This document shows positions 46,490-58,736 of a DNA stretch of 64,000 nt, in pieces. Under the pieces are notes generated by a model, which made no database searches, was not told where the DNA came from, and worked only from the letters and a program-made list of their open reading frames with translations. Position numbers and translations under genes: made by a program. Numbering within the stretch: the first letter of the stretch is position 1; each line of letters starts with the position of its first letter. The stretch comes from Diospyros lotus. Its lineage: Eukaryota; Streptophyta; Magnoliopsida; Ericales; Ebenaceae. The stretch is taken from contig NC_068339.1 in NCBI RefSeq assembly GCF_014633365.1, forward strand, positions 16,607,383-16,671,382, given 5' to 3'.

Positions 46490-46870
46490 TTTTTTTGAAC
46501 CATGCTACTTATACACTTCAAGCCTACACTTTGGGTTATACTCAAGCACACAAATGACCAAAATGCCCTCACAAAAATTGCGAATTTGCTTCCCCTGCCC
46601 TTGGTTGCCTCTCCTCTTTCCCTTTCTTCCCACGATTGTTTGATGCATTGCTGGTCGGCATGAGGCAATGCTACACAGCAATCAGCGTAAGACGAATGTG
46701 ACGACAGGAAGATGGTGATTGGGGATTGTAGTGGGCAACCGTGGGAAGAAGGGGAGAAAGAGGAGAAATGAGGCAACCAAGGGTAGGGAAAGTAAATTTA
46801 CAATTTGTGTCAGCATTTTGATCATTTGGGTGCTTGGGTGTGACCCTCAAGTGTACAAAAAGCATTTTTT
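46490..46870. mobile_element. foldback element M2
   Basis: Inverted arms of about 100 bp: left 46537-46632 (CTCAAGCACACAAATGACC... to CTTCTTCCCACG) and right 46737-46855 (CCGTGGGAAGAAGG... to CACCCTCAAGTGTAC). The imperfect arms surround a 100-bp centre. It is probably a Mutator-like or other foldback MITE; the superfamily is not resolved. Confidence 0.65.
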
Positions 46871-46929
46871 TTTCTTTTTGATATATGAAATAGTACATGA
46901 ATAAAAATGTTCTATGGTGACGATTATTC

Positions 46930-47335
46930 TCGAAAATTATATTTATGTTCTTGAACTTTTACGATTTTTTTTTTTTTGTGGAATTCTAAACTTTTTTTGA
47001 TCTCAAGTGTGGCCTAGAACTTTGGCCAAAAGCATATTTATATTCCTAAACTTTTATATTTTTTTCTTGTGAAATCTTAAATTTTTTGTAGTTTTAAATG
47101 TATCTTTGAACTGTATAAAATCACTCATTTAAACACTTTACTAACAAGTGTACCAAGAGCACATTTTAGGTACTTAAATTAGTGATTTTGTACAATTTAA
47201 GGGTATATTTAAAATTACAAAAAATTTAGAATTCTATAAAAAAAAAATGTAAAAGTTCAAGGACAAATTTAAAATCATGAAAAATTTAGGATTTTATAAG
47301 AAAAAAAAATGTAAAAATTTAGGGTATTTTTGACC
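46930..47335. mobile_element. foldback element M3 with tandem sub-repeats
   Basis: The arms carry repeats of TTCTTGAACTTTTA(C/T), T-runs and GAATTCTAAA, mirrored by TTTAGAATTC, A-runs and GTAAAAGTTCAAGG on the other side. An axis lies near 47130-47160. There is no open frame. Confidence 0.6.
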
Positions 47336-48177
47336 GATTGTTTGTCTGAAAGACAGGAGAATGCAATAAGCATTTTGGGAAAATTGTGGAAGGCCCTCCT
47401 CCCTCTTGAGGTTACATGGTGGGACAAGTCGGACCTTTTCCCGTACTCCTGCAGCTGGAAATTCGAACTTTCTTCTGTTTGTTTTTATGTGAGGCAGTAA
47501 TGGTTGCCTTGTGATATTATTGACGAAAAATACATTTTCATGGTAACTTGCTCTGGTTGAAGGAAACGATTTTTAGAGAGGTCTGGCATTAATGCAATTA
47601 GATTGTGTGCGAATGCAGTATATGTGCTGTGTATTATTAACTAACTTAAATTTTTGTTCAAAACCGTAAAAAAAATTTCATGATTAAGATGGTTTAATAT
47701 GCATAATGAGACTGAATAAAGTACTAAGAGAAAATTAGGGAAATTTGTTGCGGAGGATGACTAAAAAAAATTGTGAAAATTCTTTAAAACACAATGGGAT
47801 ATAAAAGGTTTATAGAGATGCGGGAATAGTTAAAATTTATGTAATTAACTTTATTAAGATAAATTTATTATAATAAATTATTTTTTATTATTTAAAAATA
47901 TGGTTTACACAAAAAGACATTAAAGATTATTGTCTTATTTGCCACTTCACCTACTTTGCTAACTTTAAGGAGATTAGAACTTGAATGATTGTTACTATAT
48001 AAATGGGGGTTTGAAGATAACATTAATATATCTGTTTAAGCGAAATATGGTTTCCTATGGATCAAACTAATTTTCTATTCTAGGAAATCTTCCACTTTGC
48101 ACATATGCTAATTCCTCAAGATCAGCATATCCACCGCAGCATACTTTTGACAGAAGAACATGGCAGTACTAGGACTG

Positions 48178-48212
<35 letters not shown>

Positions 48213-48661
48213 GCTTTAGCTTTTGAGCAAGTCCCATGAACAGGAAAAAGTAGGGCAGAGAAAAGCCAGGAAAATGCCACTAAATCACTGCTTAGATTAA
48301 CTCTCAGTTACGATGAGAACAAACATGAGATTTAAGTTCCAAACGCATCAATCTTTTCCCCTTTCCCCCTTCCCCCTTCGTAAACATACCTTTTTTCCTG
48401 TTTTGTACATGCCCTTGCTTGCTGTTTTCAACTAACCGATGCCTCTTTTCTCAAGTTTTCTCATATTCCTTGTGTCTTTTCTTCCGTCTCCGGAATAAGA
48501 AAGCTGATTCCTCAAGCTTTACATATTTATATATATACACTCACAACTTGATGCTGGGAAGAAAATTAACTTCTCTGAAGCAAACACAAGCTGATGCTTC
48601 TCTTGATCCAAATGTTATATCATTGTTCTAGACGAAAAGGCAATCAACAAACTTCTTAACT
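47336..48661 (+). promoter_or_regulatory. upstream region of the X8 gene
   Basis: AT-rich intergenic DNA with no foreign element recognised. A (TC)n microsatellite at 48178-48212 and pyrimidine-rich stretches at 48355-48380 precede the gene, a pattern common in plant 5' regions. A (TA)n-like TATTTATATATATACA at 48525-48540 could serve as TATA. The transcription start is not determined. Confidence 0.45.
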
Positions 48662-50730
48662 ATGACCGTTGCTAGATCAGAGATGGCTGCAATATTTCTT
48701 CAGAGTTTCTTATTCTTCTTCTTCTTCTGTGTTCTACTGAACTCAGGTGACGTTTCATTCTTGTTCTGCTTCCCTTAAGCTTCACAATCATACCATTCAA
48801 TGTTCATCAAGTAAGAGATTCAAGACTCAGCATTTTTGTGTGCCACCAGTGTTGCATTTTTTGACTCACCATCTAGATATAATGCAGCAGGGCTACATTT
48901 CAATTAATCTAGAACAACACTTCAACACTTGTTTCACTGCTTAGGCGAACCTGATTCCAAAAGTCGATCATCTATGCATAATTCGAAAACGGCTGGTAGA
49001 TAAGAGGAAACAAAAAATCTCGTGGCATTTCTTTCATCTGAGGATGTTCTGTGGAACAGCATAGTGCCTTAACACAACTTGTTGCTGGCTGCATTCACAT
49101 TTACGGTTTCAACAACTCATTTCATGTGTTTTACAATTGCTAATAGCAATCGTTAGATCTTCTAACATTCATCTGGCTCTGTGATGCCATGCATCAAGAA
49201 CCAAATCTGAAACAATGCAACTTTTCAAATGTGCATTCTGTTAGCAGGATACCATACAACTTTGCATGTAGAGAAGGGAAAGAATAGCTTACCCTGATTT
49301 TGGATTTCTTCAGGCTCAAGCATTGCAGAAAAACTTCCTCCAGAAGGCACCAGGCAGAGCCGGAAACTGGACAACGAAAAAATTCCAGTAATGTTCTTAC
49401 CGTCTGGATCAGCTTCCCAACTTGATGCTGCTATTCCCATTGTCAACCCTAATCCTCCATCCACGGAAACTCCTATAGTAATGCCTGAAGGGCCTCCGCC
49501 TCCAACCACCACAGAACCAACAAATTCTCCTGCAGTGCCAGTGAACCAGCCACCTCCAACCACCACAGTACCAACAAATTCTCCTGCAGTGCCAGTGAAC
49601 CAGCCACCTCCAACCAGCACAGAACCAGCAAACCCAGCACCGCCAACCACTGCAGGGTCGGGAGGAGCTTGGTGTGTTGCAAGCCCAACTGCATCACAAA
49701 CAGCTTTGCAGGTAGCTCTTGACTATGCATGTGGTTATGGGGGGACAGACTGTTCAGCAATTCAACCTGGGGCAAGTTGTTATAATCCAAACTCTCTCCG
49801 TGACCATGCCTCGTATGCATTCAATGCATACTACCAGAAGAATCCAGTTCCAACTAGCTGCTCTTTTGGAGGAACAGCACAGCTTACCTACAATGACCCA
49901 AGTAAGATAAGTTCACATTTTTCCAGCCGAACATTTTACTTTTTCCCCAAGTCAAATGGTCTGACGCTGCTCTGAGATTGATATCCAATTTCTCATTTGA
50001 CCAATCTCCAAGAATTTGTAGATCTTTTTTTTTTTTTTTTGCAACCATTATTGAAGGAAAAAAAAAAGCTAATTTAATTGAGTCAACTAATCATGTGTTG
50101 AATTCAATAATTAGGCTAGAAAAGAAACTTTAACCATTCAGAACAAGTTCAGTAACTATTATGCCACCAAACATTTTCCACTGTAACTATTAACTTCTAT
50201 TAGCCCACAAAGTTCTGCTTAAGACTACGGCCAGGCCGTTGAATAACTTCAACATTTTCACCCTAATTTTTCAGATTCTAATTTCCTAATTATCCCCCTC
50301 ATTTTTTAAAACCACCTAAAATTTCTGCTTCTTGGTTATTGTTTCAAGAAGATTTTACTTTTAACCTTGATGTTTATCGGCACTATTTCAGGTTCTGGAA
50401 ACTGTCATTATGCATCACCAAAAACATCTACATCAACACCAACACCAACACCACCGACGATGACAACACCAACACCACCATCACCAAGGTAACTGCAACA
50501 AAGCCGCTTCTAATGTCATTCATCCTGCCAAAATGCAACTTACCTCACGAGCTATCCGTGTTTGCAATTACAGCACAGCTTCACCGGTGAATCCTTACAC
50601 CCCTCCTGTACCCTCAATTTATGGTTCAGAACCGACAGCCAGCCCCAGCTCAGCAGATTCAACGTTGCACAACCTACGGGTGCTCTTCATGATGATTTGT
50701 TTGATGCTGCTCACAGGACATTGTCTCTAG
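48662..50730 (+). CDS. X8-domain GPI-anchored protein (PDCB-like callose-binding family)
   Basis: Exons 48662-48746, 49314-49901, 50392-50488 and 50574-50730 join in frame to 308 residues with GT-AG introns. The N-terminus has a hydrophobic, Phe-rich signal peptide; a second Met at 48683 is an alternative start. Residues 55-145 are Pro/Thr-rich, with an 18-residue unit repeated (PPPTTTEPTNSPAVPVNQ). The X8 (CBM43) domain is at about 148-230: WCVASPT, DYACGYGGTDCSAI, CYNPNSLRDHASYAFNAYYQ and a GNC end contain the six conserved Cys. A Ser/Pro/Thr-rich linker and a hydrophobic tail (LFMMICLMLL) suggest GPI anchoring at the cell surface. X8 domains bind beta-1,3-glucan, and small members sit at plasmodesmata. 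The precise paralogue is not identified. Confidence 0.9.
49491..49630 (+). repeat. 54-bp coding tandem repeat in the X8 gene
   Basis: Two nearly identical 54-bp units and a third partial copy encode the Pro/Thr-rich 18-residue repeat before the X8 domain. Confidence 0.9.
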
Positions 50731-52524
50731 ACAGTAAAATAGGAAATTGAGTTGTTCTCTCTCTGCGGTGACATGATCACCCAGTCGTCTCTACATTCTA
50801 TGTGGAGTACCAGAGTACCAAGAGGACACCATGAATTTATACGATGTCAGGGGTTTTTCATTATAAGATCATTGCCATACTTCGTCTACTTATGAATTGT
50901 AGTTCAAGTAAGGAGCCAGGAGAAGATGAAGAAGAGTTAAGATAGTCAGTACTTTGCAGTTACTACTACTACATACTAGTATGATTCTTATAGCGAATTC
51001 TGCAGTTAACGAAAGTACTTAGTCAAGACCTGTTAATTCTAGGAGTCTTTAGTGCAGAGACATGTACAATAGCAATCAACTCACCAAGTTATCAGAAGAG
51101 CAATAAACTACTGCATTCAGTACTCAACATATACAATTGTCTTAAACATATACAAGGCTGAATCAGGATGGTCATAAACATATACTCTACCAAGCCACAG
51201 AAAAGTAACTACAGTGTCAAGAGAATATTTACGCGGGCATATCCCCTCATGTTTTACATGTACATGATGATATTTGTCATTTGATTCCCTGATGGCACTT
51301 ATTACTGGTTTATTTTGCAGAACAAAATATTAATTGTACAAACTGATAAGTTGTATTTCCCTCAAATACAATCATCTCATGCAGATTTCTACTGAGCAAG
51401 ACTAGTTTATCTAACGGATAGCATATACAAGAACCCTTCACTAGTTGAAACTGTCTTTGAAGCTCATCACTATAAATGGCATGACTTGAATCTGCCTAGG
51501 CCTTTACATAAATTATATCTACTGACTTGAAAGTTTCGGTACAGTAAAAATCAATGGTGGGTTTCACATGACAAGGGGGTAGATGTCAGAATCTAATTCC
51601 CAGATTTATATCAACTCCTATATATATATATATATTTCTGTATAGTAAGTTAAACTCCTGAGAGGACGGCATGGAAATTGCTCTATCTGACAAATAATTT
51701 TTAACCAGCTCCTTTGCTACTTGCAATAAGGTGGGGGGAGACAATTCTTAACAACCAAAGTGCTTTATTATGTGACAAGCTAGATGTCCAAAGCACTTTT
51801 AAAACAAAAAGGTGAAGGATCTCTAATCGATGAGAATTCCCTAGAAACTTTTTCTCTTCTCAGAAAGCTCTTCACTAGAAGCAACTAGACTGCCATGCAG
51901 GCACCAACAGTAGCTATACTGCATCATTCTGTTGAGATATCTAGCATGATTCTATTTGAAACAGTTGCAAACATGTATCACGGACTACAAGAACTCTAAA
52001 GAAAATAGGCTAATTTTTTAAGATCTGCGTAAGGCAAAACTGCCAAAGGCAAGGAGTGCATATCAAACAAAGAAAAGGAAAAAACAGTGACCTAGAAGGT
52101 ACTAGCTTTCCATCACACTATGACAACACCAAGTATCAGCATTCAACCACACAATTCATGGATCACAACAGCCATAAGAAAGTATCAGTGTTGCATTCAA
52201 TTAGGACCTTTTTCAATTTCGTTCTTGCACACAATATCAAAATGATGGAACAGTCACAACAAGTCCTGCCATCCAGTGTGGGGATAAGGTTGGATATCTC
52301 CATTCTGGACTTTGGGAGTGAGTAAACGTCCTTGAACAGATATAACCACAAAACTCAGGCAAAGGAAAATATTTAGACAAGAAAAGGAGAACTGTGTTCT
52401 TTTATCTGCATGAATAAAATATTTAGGCATATATAAATCACACAAAAATGAATAATCCCCAAGGGAAACTAATCCTAGCATAATATCCTGCATAAACTAC
52501 CGCCATATAAATGGCCAAACAGTG
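50731..52524. other. intergenic region between convergent genes, no gene
   Basis: 3' flank of the X8 gene and AT-rich DNA. There is a (TA)n tract at 51619-51633. Small frames (for example 52056-52325) lack domains. Nothing else is supported. Confidence 0.5.
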
Positions 52525-52812
52525 TGTTGAGAGTAACAATAATAGTATAAAAAGATAAAGTTAATCCTCTATTTAACAACTTAAAACTTTCAAATCATAT
52601 GATAATTAACAATTCGAGGTATTATCAAAGCAGATAAAGGTTCTAAGTTCAAACCTCACCAACCCAATATTTAAATTGTTACACATGGTTGGACTAATTA
52701 GCAATGAAGCTAGCCACATGTGAGGGGGGGTGTTGAAAGTAAAAATAATAGTGTAATTCCATCTATCTAACAGCTTAATATTTTAGATCACATGGTAGTT
52801 AACATTTCAACA
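52525..52812 (+). mobile_element. very small LTR element T3 (288 bp)
   Basis: LTRs of about 93 bp (52525-52618) and 82 bp (52731-52812) begin TGTTGA(G/A)AGTAA. A PBS-like GGTATTATCAAAGCAG follows the left LTR and a TGTGAGGGGGGG purine tract precedes the right LTR. The flanks CAGTG (52520-52524) and CAATG (52813-52817) are 4 of 5 identical. Size and layout recall the SMART class of tiny LTR elements described in plants; this is from memory. A solo LTR of the family is at 42147-42239. Confidence 0.8.
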
Positions 52813-53031
52813 CAATGCAGAGAGATCAAGCACTTGAATATATACTTTTTCTTTGTGGGACATAGATATCTATCTTTTATTGAATAAATGCAGAAACACA
52901 TAATACATATATATATTCTTCTGTCCAGTAAAGAAATCATACATTCACCAAGGACTCTTACATTAGAGAACAAAAGTTTGGATACTACAGTCAACTTCAC
53001 CTCTTGAGGACAATAAATTTACAGATTAAAG

Positions 53032-54194
53032 TCAGATTAAGAGCAAGCATGGGACAATAGATATACAAATGATGGCTAACGTGGCAACAATTGAACCTTG
53101 GTCAAACGCATTTTTCAAGCTGCCAGTTCGGGAGAAATGCTGGAATGCCAAATAACCTGCAATTACTAAAGACAGAATGACGCCCGCTTGTGTTCCTCTG
53201 CAATAAAAGATAAAAAAGGAAAATATAAAATTAATTCAAAGAAGATGAAGAAAAGAAAAAATATAGTCCCAACTGTCCAGGTTGCAATCACTCACCTTAA
53301 GTTCATAGCCTGAAAAGGAGCTACAATCACCAATAGCAGTGCTATGAAAGGCAATTCTAGTTCACCTACAAACAAGTAAAAATCAGACAGGGTATGGGTT
53401 AAAATATTTGTCCATGTTGGTTTACTGCAGAAATTCAAAGACAACATAATGGCAAAGAAGTATACAACACAGGTAACTGTCATTCTATTTCATATTTTGT
53501 TTTCATTTCTTTACAACTTTTGCCTCATTAGATGATTAAGATTACAAATTACTAATGCAAGAGAAACCTATCATGAGGTATCCAGAAATACATACCTCTG
53601 GTGTCTGTTGAGGTAACTGAACCAACATTACCTCTCCAGGTTCAAGATGACCAACATTTACTAACAAATATATTCAAAATTTGCAAGGTATAGTCACAAA
53701 AAACTCAGAAAAATCTTGTAATTTTCCCAAAAAGCAGATGCACTTTAAGATTCAGAAATGTCTTCAGAAGTTTATTAGAAGAAATTCCTCAAATTAAGCT
53801 ATTAATACAACCGACCACTAATGAGTAAAAATGGGAGACTATACTAACTACAGAACAAACACACAGCTGTAAACTTATATTATCTTGACAAACACAGAAC
53901 CTACCAGGAATATAGAAGAAGAGCCGAACAAGAAGCGCCAAGAATGCAAACCAAATACCATATTCTCCCCTGCAACCAAAGATTAACAAGTTCACTGAGG
54001 CATGAATGATATGGTAACTTTTTACTTTTGATAAGAATAAATATGATTGTCACAAAATTGTAACATCTATTGAGGAAAACCGCAGAGTGGTACTCAACTT
54101 GATCCATGAAATAATGCTCAGAGGTGCTTGTAGAACAAATAGAGGAACAAGAAAGGATTTTTGAATAGCAGTTCCTCTAGCAAGCATCAAAACC
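53032..54194 (-). CDS. COR413IM: COR413 chloroplast inner-membrane protein, last four exons
   Basis: Exons on minus: 54194-54099, 53969-53905, 53365-53296 and 53197-53032 (stop TGA). They join in frame through GT-AG introns into 131 residues: VLMLARGTAIQKSFLVPLF, then APLSIISWIKGEYGIWFAFL, LVRLFFYIPGELELPFIALL, APFQAMNLRGTQAGVI and YLAFQHFSRTGSLKNAFDQG. This matches the conserved multi-span part of cold-regulated COR413 proteins of the chloroplast inner envelope or thylakoid type, which are linked to cold acclimation. The family is usually about 200-230 residues, so about 90 N-terminal residues, including the transit peptide, are missing. Those exons were not found up to 64000 and may be displaced by the retroelements upstream or lie beyond the edge. 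Confidence 0.88.
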
Positions 54195-55216
54195 CTAGAA
54201 AGGGAAATAAAATTCAATAAGTCATAACTCAAAAACTAAACCTCGGAAAGAGATACCAATTTGGAATATAAATGCAGCTTATGTGCCAGGTAGACATTAC
54301 AGATTTTAACATTGATGTCTTCCAGTGTAAGTGAAACTTCACAACCAAAATATTTTATTACTTTCTCAAGAGTAAAAGGGAATGAAAACACAAGGACTGG
54401 AATAGTTTAGGAACCCATCCAGAAGTTCAGTTTCCATGAAAAACATATGATTGGTCTTGAAGTCTTAGAACATTATGTTCAAGAGATGTCATCAGAGCTC
54501 ACTTTTTTTTATTTTATTTGACGTCCATTTAGCAGCACCACTTGAGTATAACAACATTTGTTTGGTTCAATAGGGAAAATGAGTAAAACTAAACGGGCAA
54601 GCACTAGGAATAGAAAAGATGAAGGGGAAGGTGGCATCCCCTCTTTTTTTGTTTGGTGGAGCAAGGAGGGAAAAAAGAGTATCACTTCTGACTATTTTTC
54701 TGCAATCTGAAGTGAAGACACAGGCTCTTTCCGGACCTGACTGTACAGGACCAGAATTACCATGCCCAATGTCTGGAATATTTGCTAAACCTGTTGCCTT
54801 TCATGAATTCACAGGGTGTATGTTTGGAACCAGTTTTCCAAGAAAAGCTCCCAGCCACTGGGTCTGATAAAATGGGTTCCATATGAACTGGTTTTCCCTG
54901 AAAAGCTCAAAGAGGAACAACATAAACTAGAATATAATGCATCAGAATGGACCATCTTTTGATTATTGGAGGAGAAAAAATGCAAAAGAGAAATCCTTCC
55001 ACTTTTATTTTTTATCAATACACATCATGCACGGATTGATGTTTCATATGGGCTTAATCCCCCTCATAATTTCCATTTGCTTCTTATTTCCATCCTCCTG
55101 GATGAAGAAAAGAAAATACAAATAAAAGAGAAAACCCTACATCCTTCCGTCCAATTTTCTTACCTACCAACATATGAATTTCTAAGCATGTGAAAAAGTA
55201 GGGTTTTTTTTTTTTT

Positions 55217-55248
<32 letters not shown>

Positions 55249-55563
55249 GAGAGAACTTCGTAGAAAAGAAGGCAACTCTTTTTCATGCTAATGGTCAATT
55301 CCAAACATGTCAGCAAGATTTCAATAATTGAGATGAGTTAAACACAGATACATAATCATCATTACAAGAGAGAAAGCCAAGAAACCAAAAGTAGATGCAA
55401 CAAAAGTTGAATATATTTTTGGCTACTTAAAATTCCAAAAAAAATAATTTCTGATCCTTATAAGAATCCAGTTTCACTAGTTTCCTTTTTTGATAAATCC
55501 AGTCTCAACAGTTTCTGTGGTATGAAAACCACCCAAATATATTAAACCTATCTAGTTGGCCAA
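54195..55563 (-). other. upstream intron or flank of COR413, no exon found
   Basis: AT-rich DNA. Between 54810 and 54910 an ACTGGTTTTCC...GAAAAGCTC unit is repeated in degenerate form, like a small MITE. No transit-peptide exon was recognised. Confidence 0.45.
55204..55247. repeat. bipartite homopolymer, T23 then G21
   Basis: Twenty-three T directly followed by twenty-one G and an (AG)n tail. Confidence 0.95.
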
Positions 55564-55913
55564 TGTTAGGACCCCCGTTATTCATACCTATCAGAGGCAT
55601 AAAAGGAGGGGGGAATCAAGGGTAGCCAAGGAAATTGACTAAGGGGCAGAAGAGTCCAAAGTTGGTTAGGGGAAGAATATTCTTTCACGTGGCTGCAATG
55701 GAATGAAGAGAAGGTATATAAGGCTAGGGGAAAGGAGAGAGAAGCAGAGAAAAAATCTGGACAACTGTCGTGAGAGAGAGAAGGCCCTCTCGAAATAGAC
55801 CAATTGGTTGTTTTTAGCTTATACTCATCCTAGCAAATGTTGTAATCCTTGTAAACACTGATTTTTCTACTGTTCTAGTATTGAATTCAATCCAAAAAGA
55901 GTGAGTTCTATCA
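55564..55913 (+). mobile_element. solo LTR S3 (350 bp)
   Basis: Begins TGTTAGGACCCCC and ends TTCTATCA, with GCCAA at 55559-55563 and 55914-55918. It contains a TATA-like GGTATATAAGGC and no internal element sequence. The family is not the same as S1/S2. Confidence 0.85.
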
Positions 55914-55918
55914 GCCAA

Positions 55919-56275
55919 TTACTATAAACCAATTCAATCCCATGAATTTGACCATCATAGTGGAAATATTGTCGAAAGGATTCCAAATTGTATGCAGATC
56001 TGTACAGTTTTTCAGAGAACTCATTTACATTTAATGTGGAAGATAAGGTTTATTTCTTAGTTTTATCCGGTTTTTATCTTATTGTTTTTATCTTTAATTT
56101 GGTTAATCTTATCTTGTTATGGTCAAACTCTGATCCATAAGTGGGCTGAGTCTTGATCCTTATCCTTTTGTCTTTGTTTCAGATTAGGTGGTTAGATAGG
56201 GTCCTATTTTTAAGGAAGTGGGTTGTTAACCCTTAAAACTGTATATATTAAGTCATATGCTATAGGAAATGAAAA
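55919..56275. other. flank without recognised features
   Basis: AT-rich DNA between S3 and C6. Nothing is supported. Confidence 0.5.
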
Positions 56276-56585
56276 TGTTAAAAAGATGGAACCTCCTGCT
56301 GTTAATTCCCTTAATACGAGAAGAAGAAGCTTTACATATCCTCTTATAGACATGAGGACTTTACAACATAGGAAAGGATACAACAAAATAAAGGAAAGAA
56401 TCAATTATATACAATCTGGAAATCTCCTAAACTAGAATAGGAAATAATTGACCATATACATTAGGAAACTTCCTAAAACCATTTTTTGAAACTTCCAATC
56501 AAAAGAGTTGTCACCAATCACATCCACATCAAACCGTGTAGCCAAAATAAGAAACTTTGGCTACACGGATCCACATATTTCATCA
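56276..56585 (-). repeat. C6 3' LTR
   Basis: 310-bp LTR-like sequence bounded by TG/CA and a purine tract. No second copy is in the window. It holds a 13-bp perfect hairpin at 56534-56568. Confidence 0.7.
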
Positions 56586-56612
56586 CTCTCCCTCAAGCTG
56601 GCGAGTGGATAT

Positions 56613-56980
56613 TGTCATGACCTAAGAGGAATTAGAGGGGCAATGCCGCCATTAGTTACAATTGTTGGTTAAAAGATGCTATTCATTCTGTTAAAGCGCA
56701 CATGGGTGCTGTTCTACAATATTCTATTACTTGAACAGCCTATAAATAAGCCATAGCATGTAGAGAAATGTATGTTGGTATGATTTAGTGAATTCATATT
56801 TCCTCCTTATGATTTAGTGAATTCATATTTCCTCCTTACTTTCTCTCTCTAGTTCTCCCTTGTTTTCCTTCCCTTTCTCTTAATTTCTACTACGTATCTC
56901 CCTCCAATTTTTTATCCGTTTCTCTCCCAAATTCTTCCGAATTCCTCCCTAGACCTTAGCTAAACCCTAGGGTCGTGACA
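56613..56980 (+). repeat. G2 5' LTR with 29-bp duplication
   Basis: Direct repeat of 59746-60084; contains an extra tandem copy near 56787-56840. Confidence 0.93.
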
Positions 56981-56995
56981 TTTGGTATCAGAGCC

Positions 56996-58736
56996 GACGA
57001 TTCTCGGCTGTGAATTGGTAGTCATAGCAATTGACCAAGGCGATTCCGCAGCAAATTCAGACAATAGATTGCGGAATTGATCGAAGCAGTGATTTCCGAC
57101 GCTTAGGGCGGATTAATTTCCAACAGTCCTGGATGCAATTCTGGTGACTGGAAAATTAATCAGAGCAAAGCACTTCGGGCTCGGAATTGGAGACAAAGCG
57201 GCAATTAAGTTCATAACAACAGAACGTTAGCATTGGCAGTGGAGTTTGAGGTGAATCTATCAAATTCGACTAAACAAAGGCGGAGCTGGTTCCGTAATCT
57301 GATCTATCATAAAATTGGAGGCCGAATCGATTTAATCAAGTTCCAGAAGTATTAGCACAGCAGAAACGTTGTTATCAGAGTGGCGCAGCGAGTTTTGGGA
57401 TCGGAAATGGATCTTGAAGGCGGAGTTCGGAGTTGATTCCGATTATGAATTCTGGTAAATTGTGTTCGAAACTTGGAAGGCGATTCCGACGGTGACTGTG
57501 CACATACGCGGTCATGTGTAGTTGATTGAGGCGAGCTTAGTACTGTTGACTTTGTAAGGTGAATTTAGAGCTATTGGTTGGAGATGGAAGTGAACAGGCA
57601 AGGTCGGGACAATTGTGCATCTGTAGCAATCGTGGCTACTTGCAAGCAACTCTAGCAATCGGCAATTGCTGTAAAACTGGGAACGAATTGAACTCAGCCC
57701 ATTCAGTTCCAGTGATTCTGACGGAGAATGGCCTCTTGGCTTGAAAATCTAAGAGGTATTGGTCGGTCAAGGAAGGCGTGCATGTGACCAAGGCTGAGAT
57801 TAGCGATTACTAGCAGTAGTTCCGATCTGAGTTTGAAGGAATTCTAGATCAGATTACTAGCAGCGACAAGAACAATGGACTTCGGCTATTGCAATTGCAA
57901 TTCAAGAAGGCGATTCACCTTAATCGCAACACAGTAGTTGAGATCCAGAATCAAAGCACGTCTAGAGCAGCTAATCCAAGAGGCGAGTTCCTTTGATCAA
58001 TTATAAACTCGGAATTGAAGAGGCAGTGGAGGCATGGTGGTTTAGGCAATACAGGCTTAAGTGGTCGGTGATTGGGTGTGGCTGGAGCGATCTAGAAGCG
58101 GGAATAAAGGCCAGACAGAACTGAACTTGGATTGGATTGGGATTTGGGCAGAAAGGAGCGACAAACGAGTAGGCCATGCGGTTCTAAATTGGAAAACGAT
58201 CTGGTCGAACTGATCGGACTGTGATTCCGATTAATTAATAACAGATAGGCTCGTATTGGGGAGGTGCGGTCGGAAGTGGATCTTCAGTGAGGCAAGAAGT
58301 ATCGTCACGGCATGTGACTTTGGCGATGTTCCAAAGCAATTGGACTTAGGTCACTGTATGTGACTGAGTTGTGACAGCAAGTGCGATCGGAACTGGTCTA
58401 GAGGAGAATTCCGCAAGCAGTGATTCTCAATTGACTTGATTTCAGTTGTGATTCTCAACTCAGATTTGGAAGTGGTGAGAAGTGAAACTGAGCAATTAGA
58501 GCCATTGCTGTCACTATCGGATTTTGTAGAATTTGATTTGGAGCCTATTCACCAGCAAGAACTGAGGTTGCTGGACTGAAAGCAACCATTGCCAGGTTGA
58601 ATTAGATTGCAGGGATTAAGGATTGCTGAATTTTAATTCAAGGAGGAGTTTCCGAAGGGATCCTTAGAGGCTGATCAAGAAGCTGTTATAGGGTGTAATT
58701 TCAAGGAATTGAACTGAGGAGATAGCCGAAGGACTA
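56996..58736 (+). other. G2 long leader, no gene seen
   Basis: Between PBS and gag. It is rich in GATTCCGA, TCGGAATT and AGGCG words, with no long open frame. It matches the texture of the G1 leader. Confidence 0.6.

Noticed and set aside
55084..55275. Minus-strand frame with polyproline and polylysine
   Set aside because: Produced by the T23-G21 tract.
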